Source: Nemertoderma westbladi
Lineage: Eukaryota; Xenacoelomorpha; Nemertodermatida; Nemertodermatidae
Length of the DNA: 36,031 nucleotides
NCBI GenBank assembly: GCA_032718475.1
Contig: JAUCBJ010005420.1
Location: 1 to 36,031 of the forward strand
Reading direction: 5' to 3'
Shown: piece after piece, positions 1 to 10,023 of the stretch
How the letters are laid out: each line of letters begins with the position of its first letter
Numbering within the stretch: position 1 is the stretch's first letter
The notes under the pieces: model-generated
Told to the model about the DNA's origin: nothing
The model's input: only the letters and a program-made list of their open reading frames with translations
The model's database searches: none
Translations under genes and position numbers: made by a program

Positions 1-870
1 AGGGCTACTTGGTTACTTTAACTTACTTTGTTACCGTTATTTAAGCAGTAGTCCAACTGATAGTGAGACCTAGTTTTTGTATGACAGGCCTACTATTTAT
101 AAATCGTTTGATTTGATTTATAATATTTATATACCCGTTATATGGGTTTTTGTCAATATTTGAAATAAATGTTATTATTTCTGGGGGAGTCACTACACAG
201 AAGCCGAACGCCTCTCAGTGAAGTGCTATTTATTTGACACTAAAACTGATAATTCTAATTTACCTAAGTTACTTAATACTACAAATTACTTACGATATGG
301 GTGAGATTAATTCTCTAATTAAACACAACAAAATATTACGTACGAAATTTTTAGGGTAATTTTACAGGAAGTCTACAAACCAGCCTAACAAAGGGTTAGA
401 TTTCTGGCTATTACAAAGGACAGGGTACTACGGTATTTAAATAATAAGTAGTAGTAAATATACTGCGTTGTCCAGATAGGAAAATACCACCGCCTGACGA
501 CCTATAACCGTATCGCTATAGGTACTACGTTATGTATCACGGATTGTTCCTACCCAGAAGCTAATAGAGCTAACGAATGTGCCTATCAACCACTTTACAA
601 CACAAATATACTGCCTACACTAATTACTTCGGAAGGCACTGTACTCTAAACCCTAAATTAGGTACAAGTACCGGTATAACAAATAATCAGTAGTTAAATA
701 TACTTGAACAGTTAAAAGAACCACGGCATCTGCTGGAGTGACCGAAGCACAAAGTCGTCAGTCTTTACCTACGCCAAGCAGCCCTGATGTAGTACCGGGG
801 TTAGTTTAACTATAACGGTATGTATAACAAGCACAATTACTGTAGGAATAAACTTGGGGACATGAATGTT
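1..870. other. Non-coding AT-rich DNA, possible diverged repeat units
   Basis: I see no open frame with coding character here. Phrases such as TACGGTATTTAAATAATAAG near 433 and a similar phrase near 675 suggest old, diverged copies of the repeat that becomes clear after position 870. No element boundaries can be fixed. Confidence 0.4.
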
Positions 871-2250
871 GCGAATAATCGCATAAACTCTGAATAATAA
901 ATATTACGCTACCCGTACAGAATACTCAAACAAATACAAACCAAACGCTGGCAGACTACTATTAAGCCTAAACAAACTACTGTATGTGCAGATTCTGAAA
1001 CTGTTAGTTAGTATGCGTGCTAACACGGTAGTACGACTTACTCTTTAAGAGGGGATTGACCTTACAGTTATGACTGCCCCAACTTACTAACGGCACTTGA
1101 TCAGACCAACTCTACACACGCAGCAATCCCTTCAGACCCAAAAATAGCTAGACAACAATCCAGCCTACAAATATTTGAGTAATAACTATTACGGTACCTG
1201 AACAGACCACACAAACAAACACAGGCTAAAACACTGGCAGACTACGATCAAGCCTAGATAAACTACAGTATATGCAGACTCTGAAACTGTTAGTTAGTAT
1301 GCGTGCTAACTAGGGCTCGATCGGAGCTCCGGCCTCCGGCTCCGGCTCCGGCCATTTTGGCACCTCCGGCTCCTGCTCCGGCTCCGGTAAAAATATTGCC
1401 GGAGTTAATTTTTTAATAAAGTATTATATTTCGTGCATATTCTAATCTGAACAATTATTTACACTATAAGTACTGTAGTCAGGTAGTACACAGTTTCAAT
1501 ATCAAGCATAATACTGCAGCATTTACGTAGTCAATGACTGACTGACTGTACTGCAGTACTGGTACTGGCCAGCTGGCTGACTAGCAGACTGTTACAGATA
1601 GGCCCTACTGTAAAAAAAATTGTTGTAAATGCTATGATTGCACACTGTACCACTGCAGCCATTTACTGACTGTCATGCCAGCATAATGTACTGCAGTACT
1701 GGTACACGTACGGTACAGCGGTAGGCTACCTACAGTACACACCTCTACCACAGTTACACAGTTAGTGAGTTAGGTACTGTAGGTAATTTTTAGCCGTCAG
1801 CATCAGGCCGTCTGTCCGTGATAAATTAATTACTTAAATTTTAAATTGAAAATTCGTAAATCTATAAATTATGAAATTAATTAGAGCTACAGCACAGCAG
1901 TATAATTGATTATGACTGTATGAGCGATTGGCGAACGATAACCATACAGCCATACCTTATTTTAAATAAATAATTAAATTTTTAAAATTTTTTAAAAACT
2001 CCGGCTCCTGCTCCGGCTCCGGCCAAATTGTCCAACTCCGGCTCCTGCTCCGGCTCCGGCCAAATCCCAACTCCGATCGAGCCCTAGTGCTAACACGGTA
2101 GTACGACTTACTCTTTAAGAGGGGATTGACCTTACAGTTATGACTGCCCCAACTTACTAACGGCACTTTATCAGACAAACTCTACACACGCCGTAATCTC
2201 TCCAAACCCAACCACAGTCAGACAGCAGCTCAGCCTACAATTATCTGAAC
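870..2250. repeat. ~286-bp tandem repeat interrupted by a transposon
   Basis: The segment ending in ATGCGTGCTAAC at 1013-1024 recurs at 1299-1310, giving a 286-bp period. The text that follows the first copy (CACGGTAGTACGACTTACTC, then AAGAGGGGATTGACC) resumes at 2095 after an inserted element. Copies 1 and 2 are nearly identical over long stretches, so the duplication is fairly young. No coding capacity is seen. Confidence 0.75.
1311..2086. mobile_element. hAT-like non-autonomous DNA transposon with 8-bp target duplication
   Basis: The ends are inverted copies of TAGGGCTCGATCGGAG. Just inside each end lie GC-rich arrays of GGCTCC/CCGGCTCC units. The element is flanked by GTGCTAAC at 1303-1310 and 2087-2094, an 8-bp duplication as expected for the hAT superfamily. 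It sits in the ~286-bp tandem repeat, whose neighbouring copy (1017-1024) shows the uninterrupted site. The 776-bp body is AT-rich and has no transposase frame, so it is non-autonomous. Arg/Ser-rich reading frames over the right end are translations of the GC-rich array, not genes. Confidence 0.85.
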
Positions 2251-2500
2251 AATCTGAGCAGACTTACACGTCTTCAGCTCAATATTAACTTACTAGGAAA
2301 TAAAACTGACAGAAATAAGTAAGCTCCAAAAGAAACAAGGGGTGTACAGTCCCTAATCTCTTAAACAGCCTACCGGTATACAATAATCAAAATCGAATAA
2401 TACTAAAAGTACTTGTACAGCAGTACCGGTACCGGTGATGACAGTTAGGCCTACTGACCTACAAAGTACCGGTTCAGTTTTACCGGTCACTACGGTATTT

Positions 2501-2695
2501 TGCAACCTTATTGCCTACTGCAATAAGATTGTAAACTGTTACTGTTCGTCAGAACAGTATTAAACTGTATTTAATGCCTACACTTGCAACCTTATTGCCT
2601 ACTGCAATAAGAATCTAAACTGTTACTGTTCGACAGAACAGTATTAAACTGTATTTAATGCTTACACTGCAATACAAGTTAACTGTTACTGTTCG
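2501..2695. repeat. 84-bp tandem duplication, two full copies and a partial third
   Basis: The unit beginning TGCAACCTTATTGCCTACTG at 2501 repeats at 2585 with only a few substitutions. A shortened third copy, keeping AACTGTTACTGTTCG, follows at about 2669-2695. Within each unit the phrases CTGTTACTGTTCG and CAGAACAGTATTAAACTG can form a short stem. Confidence 0.8.
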
Positions 2696-3940
2696 CGCTT
2701 TTGAAGACCTTTAGCAGTTTAACCTGCCAAAATTTATATGTCTTTTAGTTAATTAAAACCACTTTAGCATACGACAATAATTTATGCTAATACGCAAAAC
2801 ATTAGCCGAAGTCAGCCCATGCGCGATCATTCACCCGATGGATCTACACCCGGGAGACTGAATTCGGATGCTTGAATTGTATTATTACAGTGTAAGGTTG
2901 CAGTGTATACCTAATGTATTATTCGATAGATCGTTAATAATTAATCTCTGACAGATATTATTGGCTTTCGGGAAATATTAACAGTTCCTTTAGGACGTGG
3001 CGCTTTATCTATTTAAACAGAACTAAGACTTATACTAAAACGCAACGATACTGCTTATGATTAAAGTATAAAGCGTATTCTTTAGGAAATACTTTGTTAC
3101 CAATCACGATCATACACACTATTCTGCCGACAGTCAGTACATTTGATCACACATAAAGAGAGCAGTAATTGACTCACGTAGGGTCTGCTAAATAACATTG
3201 GATTCAATACACACCACATTAATATAAATCGCAATTGTTATGTATAGCCGGTCTCTCTAACCTGTAGTGTTATCAAGAAAATTGGGAATTGGGTGATTTA
3301 TCCGTATTATCCAAATAGCAATATTTCCATCAACAAATAGGTACAATTAATAACTGACGGTAAAATAACAGTAAAAACAATATGATTAATGCAGTTAAGA
3401 TTGATTAAATTGATCGGTAGTTAGTTAGATGAGTTAATGAGTAGTTAGGGTAACAGTTTATACTTTCGATAATTTAAGCAGTTTACTAGAGTTCTTCCCA
3501 AAAAGCCGGTGTTTCTGGCTTAGACAGCAATAACAACAAAGTATCAAGTAAAAGCAGTAAGACTGAACACTCTCCTTATGATCGGCCGAAAAGCTACACG
3601 TCGACAGGAAAAAACGCTCTGATTGGCTCAAGCCAAACAAAGAATTATGCGTCCAATGGATGTTTCCATGTCAGCAACCAGCTGTTAGATGTCGTAATAT
3701 GAATCATCACGGCTAAGCTGTGAAAGGTAGTTGGTGCATTACAGGCTTTTTGCCTTACCATGTCCGCCAAAACACGTATATAGCAGAATGATTTTTATGT
3801 CCGTTAAAACACCTGTAACGGTACCTTGCGGGCGAGGGGAATATATATACAGTTAGAGAACCTTTTTAGAGTATTCCAGCGCCTGGGGGGAAACTGGATT
3901 GCGAAGCAAAAGGGGCCAGTTATATCCCACAGAAGCTTTT
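2696..3940. other. Intergenic DNA, nothing recognised
   Basis: AT-rich sequence with scattered stops in all frames. The short frames near 3458-3640 and 3826-4029 have no recognisable composition or motifs, and the second runs into an inverted repeat. I see no RNA gene or element ends. Confidence 0.4.
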
Positions 3941-4432
3941 ACAATTATCATCATAACTGTGAGCCTGTCTGCCTATACATGATTGTGGATTGTATTTACA
4001 CACGGCAGCACGGTACCGTATCGCTGTAGGAGTGGACTTTAGGCTTACCTCCCGCTGTATGGGCCTTGGCCTACCGGTACTCATATACTGTCACTGGGTA
4101 ATGCTGTAATGTAGCGTTAGGCTGTTAGGTACAAATGACATTCGGACATTAATGCCTCAGTATTGCAGTATTGTGGACCACAAGATGTAGGCCTATCACA
4201 AGCACAAGGTGTAATGCTACAGGGCCTAAAGTATACTGATTTGTACCTAACAGCCTAACGCATTACAGCATTACCCAGTGACAGTATATGAGTACTGGTA
4301 GGCCAAGGCCCATACAGCCATACAGCGGGAGGTAAGCCTAAAGTCCACTCCTACAGCGATACGGTACACCGTGTGTAAATACAATCCACAATCATGTATA
4401 GGCAGACAGGCTCACAGGTATGATGATAATTG
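3941..4432. repeat. Large fold-back repeat with ~195-bp arms
   Basis: The left arm (3941-4136) and right arm (4239-4432) are inverted copies of each other, with a spacer of about 102 bp. Matching landmarks are CTGTGAGCCTGTCTGCC in the left arm against GGCAGACAGGCTCACAGG in the right, and GCGTTAGGCTGTTAGGTAC against GTACCTAACAGCCTAACGC. A transcript through it would form a very long hairpin. It is probably a fold-back type MITE. I could not identify a target duplication. Confidence 0.8.
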
Positions 4433-4487
4433 CAATTGCTAAATACAGTATATAGAAAGTGATAATTCAAATTTCCCTCTCAGCTAT

Positions 4488-4612
4488 TTTTGGCCCAAAC
4501 GGCAAGATAAAATAACATACCATTACAACTTTTGGCCCAAACGGCAAGATAAAAAACATACCATTATAACTTTTTAATATAATGTTTTTTTTATTTTTGG
4601 CCCAAACGGCGC
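4488..4612. repeat. Short tandem repeat around TTTTGGCCCAAACGGC
   Basis: The phrase TTTTGGCCCAAACGGC occurs three times, with TGGCCC at about 4491, 4533 and 4598. The first two copies are 42 bp apart and share the following AAGATAAAA and ACATACCATTA segments. A minus-strand reading frame over it (4467-4721) merely translates the repeat. Confidence 0.65.
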
Positions 4613-4844
4613 CCCATAGGAATCTGCAGATGAAGGCGGTTCTAATGATATCTAGATTACATTCCAAAGACGAATGTTGCCCACGAAATGGGTTGAAATG
4701 TTGTACGAATGGGTTAAACAAAATGTTTCCATAATAAAAGATTTATTCAGTCAATGATCTAAAGTTTATTCTGTTGATTTCGCATCATTTATTCTAGAAC
4801 AGCAATTTAATTACAATATTAATTATTACTTAATTTAGTTACAA

Positions 4845-6072
4845 TAGGGATGGTGCGCGAAAAAATTATTTGGCTTGAAACAATTGAATAAGGGGTAACA
4901 AGGTGCTCTGAATTGAGTAGTGGGGTGTGTTTTTTGTAAAAACATGAGGAAACGGTCGAAATGGCGGGTTTAAGTAAGAGCCGGAAGCCAATTTTGAAAA
5001 TCGTCTGAGATTGGCTACTACATATTTGACGTCATTACGCAGTGCTCTTATAATTTCTTATATGGTTTTCTATGGGGGGTGATTTTAGATCCATTAAAAT
5101 ACACATTTAATCTCTAATTCATTAAGTGGCTTAGATCATTTGAAAGCAGAAAGTCTTGCGGGTCTTTTGAAACCACAATTAATTAAATTCATGGAGATGA
5201 ACATTGATTAAATTCATAAATTCACAATTATTATAAACTCGCAGATTGCCTGACCGGCACGTAGTGCTGAACCGACTCAGCCCTATCCCCCTCTCACTCT
5301 ATCGTATCGGAGTATTGCAGCTAAGTTGATTAACTAGCAGATAGTGGCGCACTTTGACCGCACGTGAAAATTGTGATCTTCAGCGCAAATTAACCGCAAG
5401 TGAAATAATGTATAGTTTTTTGTTTTGGTTAGAAAACACCGCCACTGTAACCTGTTCCCTTCCCTCAATGTTTTTAATTTAATTAAACCAAATTTTAATA
5501 CCCACTAAAACTTATTTTGTGTTTGCGGTCATTTCGCGCCATTGACTCTTAACTTGAGTAAACCTACCGCTCGTACAATACCGGTGACATTTCAACTTAA
5601 TGAACCTAAGCTGCAATACAGCAATGTTGTACTCCGAACTCCAATGATGAGTGGTTGAGTCCTTGCATACCGGTCAGGCAATCTGTGAATTTATTCATTT
5701 AGATTTAATCAATGTTAATCACCATGAATTGAAATAATTGTGGTGACAAAATACCGCAAGACAATCTGCTTTCAATTAACATAAGCCACGTATGAAATGA
5801 TTGAGATTTAATGTGTATTTAAATGGATCTAAAATCACCCCCGATAGAAAACAATATAAGAAATTATCGGAGCACTGCGTAATGACGTCAAATATGTAGC
5901 AGCCAATCACAGTCGATTTTCAAAACTGGCTTTCCGGGCTTACTTAAACCCGCCATTTAGACCGTTTCCACGTGTTTTTACAAAAAACACACCCCGCCAC
6001 TCGATTCAGGGCACCTTCTTACCTCTTATTCAATTGTTTCTAGCCCAACAATTTTTCCGCGCACCAACCCTA
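4845..6072. mobile_element. TAGGG-ended DNA element with ~400-bp inverted arms
   Basis: The left arm (4845-5257) and right arm (5670-6072) are imperfect inverted copies over their whole length. They begin TAGGGATGGTGCGCG and end CGCGCACCAACCCTA. Shared interior landmarks include ATTTGACGTCATTACGCAGT and GATTTTAGATCCATT with their complements on the other side. The 412-bp centre is unique and has no open frame. Flanks show only a weak TTAC similarity, so no target duplication is confirmed. The terminal TAGGG suggests a hAT-like, non-autonomous, snapback element. Confidence 0.75.
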
Positions 6073-6098
6073 TTACGTTTGTAATTATTAATAAATTT

Positions 6099-6339
6099 GG
6101 AAACAGTTCCACCCTTGCCAACATTTTCGTTGTTTTTTTTTCAACGAATTGCCATGCTTTTTTGTGAGTTTTTTTCGTGATAAATGTTCTAGAACGTATA
6201 TTGAGTGTTCTAGAACTAACTTCTAGAACGAATTCGAAATATCCTAGAATACTTCACACTAACATTAAAAAATAGTAGCTAGTAAATTATACACATTTTA
6301 GAGCAAAATGAAAATGTTGGCATGGGCGGAACTCTAGCC
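6099..6339. mobile_element. 241-bp hAT-like MITE carrying TTCTAGAA palindromes
   Basis: The element is flanked by the 8-bp duplication ATAAATTT (6091-6098 and 6340-6347). Its ends are related inverted repeats: the left reads CAGTTCCACCCTTGCCAAC and the complement of the right reads GAGTTCCGCCCATGCCAAC, both running into ATTTTC. TTCTAGAA occurs at 6187, 6208 and 6221. A much longer relative lies at 25178-28187 and shares both ends and the stretch TCCTAGAATACTTCACAC. No protein is encoded. Confidence 0.85.
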
Positions 6340-6618
6340 ATAAATTTAGCATTAAAAATTAGTTTTTATTAGTTTTTATTTTCATTAGTTGTTTTGTTGT
6401 AGGATCTTTAGCTCCAGTAACAAGTTTAATGAAAGTTTAATGTTGGTTTGATTATTTGAATAACGTTCTGGAATATCATATTCACACACAAAGTAGGCCT
6501 ATAGCTAGTATTATTTAATTACACAATGGTGCAGAATTCATCTCAAATTTGCGATAAATTCGATAAGAGAAAGAGTACCAGTATCGGAAACCGGCACTTC
6601 TTATCACTACAGTAATTT

Positions 6619-7213
6619 TAATTGACCGAACCATTATTAACTATTCCTCGATAATACCGATTGGATTATAAAGTCTGACAAAAAAATCAGGTCAGGTCGG
6701 GTATTCTAGGTCATTGATCAAGAAAACTTGCCACCTCCATGCAGCATAAAGGAGGTGCCACCTGTAGCTGCATAGACCCTCTTAACAGGGCAAATCTGGT
6801 CCTGTAACTAGGACCCCCTTCGTTCTGGGATAAGGACGCCCTTGGTCCTGGATTAAGGACCCATATACTTGGCTGCAGGGGTATATGGCCTGACCAGGCA
6901 GATGGTGATCTACCAATGGCTGATTAGGAGTAGAGTGTTCTCATGTCCACTCTGAGGGCACTTCACTGCGACCTGCACCTGGCAGCAAGGGTACAGGGCA
7001 TGACCCAGCAGATGAGCTGCAACAGCCAATGGTGGGTCATGTACGCCAGAGTAGATATGGGTGATGGGCCTCATATCTGACTCCATTGCGACACCCACCC
7101 TGTGGAATGGCAAACCAGGGTGTGGTATTTGCCCCGAGAGCTAGTAATTGACCGAACCATTATTAACTATTCCTCGATAATACCGATTGGATTATAAAGT
7201 CTGACAAAAAAAT
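6619..7213. repeat. Perfect 69-bp direct repeats enclosing a 457-bp segment
   Basis: Positions 6619-6687 and 7145-7213 are identical, starting TAATTGACCGAACCATT and ending GACAAAAAAAT. The enclosed 457 bp (6688-7144) is richer in GC than its surroundings. It holds an imperfect internal repeat: GGCTGCAGGGGTATATGGCC near 6872 resembles GGCAGCAAGGGTACAGGGC near 6980, each followed by a CCAATGG phrase. No poly-A tail or inverted ends are seen. It could be an insertion with a very long target duplication, or a tandem duplication with later change. The short minus-strand frame at 6910-7113 shows no recognisable motif. Confidence 0.75.
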
Positions 7214-7582
7214 GTCACTTTCTTTTTGTAAAGGAAATAGTTATTAATTATAGGCCTAACTGTATTATTACATATACTGTAGTACCGAAAGTAATATTTG
7301 GCCTGCCCTGCACCCACCCCACCACCTTTATTGAAACTTTTTGCAGATCTCATAAAATGAACAAAACAATGAACAGTTAAAATATTCAATAAGGGAGGGT
7401 GGGGGAGGGCAGGGAGCAGACCAAGTAATACCTTACCTAAATTATACATTGAAAAAAGAAGTAAAAAACTGAAACGGGAAAAGGGAACCTAAGCCACACT
7501 TTTGCCAAACATATTATAGTGTTTGTGTTAAATACAATGTTGGAAAGGGAATAAAGATATTATATCTTTAAATCAGTTTAAT

Positions 7583-8107
7583 ATGTTTATTAAAGATAGT
7601 TCGCATTCAAATAGCAAGAAGCATTCATTAGAGCAGATTAAAGCTATAAATTGTAGGAGACATACATTACCTGAGATTAAAGCAACAGCAGATAGTAAGA
7701 GGAATTCATTGTATGAAATTAAAGCTACAAAGTATGGTAAGAGACAATCATTAAAAATAACATCGTCTTTAACGTCAAATAGTACCGTGCTCTCATCAAA
7801 TACTTGTAGTGATGAACATACAGGAGGCGGTACTACTACCGATACAAGCAGATCAGATGTAGACGCGCCAAAAATAGAGGAGACATATGGGGATTGGAAT
7901 TGTAAATGGAAAAAGTTCATAAAATGGCAATGGGAAATTATGGATGCTTTCAAGAACGCCATTGATTCTTGCACTTCTAAAACGGAATCAAAAGCTGCTC
8001 GAATCCTCAAATATCAATCATTTTTATTCGAGTTAGATTGCTTGAGGAAATTGTCACCAAATTATCCAATAAGAAAAATACATGTTGAACTCCCCGCACT
8101 AGAACTG
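7583..8107 (+). CDS. Exon of an unrecognised gene: four basophilic phospho-site-like repeats, basic N-terminal half
   Basis: I do not recognise this protein. The frame encodes 175 residues up to a likely splice donor (GTAGGA at 8108); read straight on it would stop only two codons later. The first ~55 residues hold four copies of a 13-14-residue unit with consensus [KR][KR]-x-[ST]-L followed by E-I-K-A: KKHSLEQIKA, RRHTLPEIKA, KRNSLYEIKA, then KRQSLKI. Each is a basophilic (PKA-like) phosphorylation motif. A Ser/Thr-rich stretch follows, then a Trp/Lys-rich segment (WNCKWKKFIKWQW near residue 108) and a likely helical end. The exon ends in phase 0, matching the frame that opens at 10024, so both probably belong to one gene. 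The ATG at 7583 is the first in frame after the stop at 7529; an upstream exon remains possible. Confidence 0.55.
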
Positions 8108-8357
8108 GTAGGATAGACTTATAAACCTGAACCTGTAGTCTGGGGGTGACTGGGTCGTACCCAATACCTATTGTTTTATCTATATTAGCTAAAACAAAAA
8201 CACTAGCTACAATAAAAAAACATATCTACCAATATTCTAGAACACTTACCAATAACAAAAAAAATTACCACATTTTTAAAATTTCAAAAATAGTCACACA
8301 AGCTACATATATTAGTGCCAAAGCTTCTTCAGTTGTAGTTGTAGTGACAGATAGGTA

Positions 8358-8400
8358 GGGGGGGGGGTGGGGGGGGGGGGGGGGGGGGGGGGGGGAGGGG
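8358..8400 (+). repeat. Poly-G tract
   Basis: 43 bases, all G except one T (8368) and one A (8396). The minus-strand frame across it (8312-8536) translates as poly-proline and is an artefact of the tract. Confidence 0.95.
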
Positions 8401-8621
8401 ACACTTTCGACGCAATAAAAAATCGTACCTCTCCAGGGGAAATTCGACGCAAATAACAGCTGATTACTCTCAAAAATAAAACTGTAACCTGTTCTATTGT
8501 GTTTGGTTTATTGTTTTGGTTAAAATAACCTGCCACTGTAACCTGCTCCTTTCCCTAAATTGAGAATTTAACATTGAGGCGGCCGATATTAATTCGCCAA
8601 GATGGCATTTGCGTCCAGTTG

Positions 8622-8645
8622 CCCCCCCCCCCCCCCCCCCCCCCC
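8622..8645 (+). repeat. Poly-C tract
   Basis: 24 uninterrupted C residues about 220 bp from the poly-G tract, so the two are complementary and could pair. Nearby DNA (8460-8560) contains a phrase beginning CACTGTAACCTG that also occurs near 5444 and, diverged, near 16378. Confidence 0.95.
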
Positions 8646-8950
8646 GTCTCATTATTACACACCAAAAAAATAAAATTAGTCGATTTTAAAAACATTATTA
8701 TCAATTAAAAAATTAAATACAATTAAAAAAATAAATCCAGAACATAATTTTTTACCTTACAATAGCTAAGCTAACATAACATAATATTTCTGAAATAAAA
8801 AAGTGCAAAAACTAGTTATAGTAGCAAAACTCGTCGGTATTATTCATTATATTCTTACAATCGTGGGTAAGGTATCAATACGTTTGAACGAAACCAAAGT
8901 GGCCAAACTGGCTATTCGAAGCTTCGATGGGGTATTTGAGGACGGTGCTT

Positions 8951-9315
8951 TCATTTCTAATGTCAGTTTTTATGTTTTATGTATTTAAGACTGTTTGTAT
9001 GTCTGTCGGACTGTCATTTTTTGACAGACAGACCGACAGACACAGTCCAGATTTCTTCAAGCATGAAAACTGACATATTAGAAATGAAATCACCGCCCAG
9101 AATTACCCCCATAACGATGATTTTAGTCTTCTAGTATAATTCTTAATTTTTGACAGACAAACAGACAGACCGACAGACAGACACAGTCTAAATTTCTTCA
9201 AGCATGAAAACTGACATCGGAAATGAATTCTTCGACCATAAATATCCCCACAACAAAATTTTAGTTATATAGGATGCTGTTATATATTTGACAGACAGAC
9301 AGACAGATGAACAGA
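8951..9315. repeat. GACA-rich repeat: one inverted plus three direct copies
   Basis: Units start TGACAGACA at 9022, 9151 and 9289 (spacing 129 and 138 bp). The first two continue through a second shared phrase, TTTCTTCAAGCATGAAAACTG. The segment 8951-9016 is the inverted form of the first unit, separated by only a few T residues. That gives a hairpin with arms of about 65 bp centred near 9019. The (GACA)n core is a microsatellite within a larger unit. No protein is encoded. Confidence 0.8.
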
Positions 9316-10023
9316 GAGAGTTACATTTACTTTTCAAAATTGCTATTATTAAATTTTCCTTTTATTAACTTTCAGTATTTCTTTCGTAACTTTTGAACTA
9401 TGGATCGCAATTACATGTGGGTGGGTGCTTTTGAAAGCTAATTAAAATGCGCTTCTTCTGTAATACATAACAAACAAATTAATATTTATCGGAATCGGCT
9501 GGTTTCTATATGCACTGACACAGATTTGGAATCTCCTCATTAATTGACCTTGGTAGTACAAATAATAGATTATCAAACCCGGACCTGTGGCCCCTGGACT
9601 ACACAGGTAAAAAAAAGGCAAAAATCGTGGTAATGATAACATTGAGTTCATTCTACTTCTAAATGTTTCAAGTCAGTTTTTATAAGAAAGCCGAATGCAC
9701 AAAAAGTGCAATCTAAATTACCACATTAAAAAAATACTTATAATATATTGTCATTGTAAACTTTTAACAATTAATTATCGGTTGTATCTAAAATAACAAA
9801 TTTAATGACGGCTAATTTTTTCAACAATAATAATTCGTGGATAAGTATATTTTTTTTTTATCTCGGTCGTGATTCTCAGTGTAAGAATATATTTTTATCG
9901 TCAGTCCAGTCGGCTGTGTAGGTGTGTGTGTTAGCAGTCGGTTAACTCCTAATTGACCGGGTATTAACTTAACGTTAAAACGATTTTTGCTTTTGAGACG
10001 TCTGATCTATTTATTAGAAACAG

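Larger units (their letters stand above)
8108..10023 (+). other. Proposed intron between the two exons of the unrecognised gene
   Basis: The segment begins GTAGGA and ends TTAGAAACAG, obeying the GT-AG rule, and joins two frames both in phase 0. It contains a poly-G tract, a poly-C tract and the GACA-rich palindromic repeat, which suits an intron better than coding DNA. The pyrimidine tract before the acceptor is weak, and no transcript evidence is available. The stretch 9311-10023 shows nothing else recognisable. Confidence 0.45.

Noticed and set aside
1957-2178. Minus-strand frame with an Arg/Ser repeat resembling an RS domain
   Set aside because: It translates the GC-rich subterminal array of the hAT-like element and crosses the element boundary.
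7573-8010. 145-codon minus-strand frame overlapping the 7583-8107 exon
   Set aside because: The plus-strand frame has a clear internal repeat and charged composition; the minus frame mirrors its codons and has no motif.
8312-8536. Minus-strand proline-rich frame
   Set aside because: It is produced by the poly-G tract on the plus strand.
8951-9310. CRISPR-like array because of regularly spaced repeats
   Set aside because: The spaced units are themselves repeated end to end, one is inverted, and the surrounding genome is animal.
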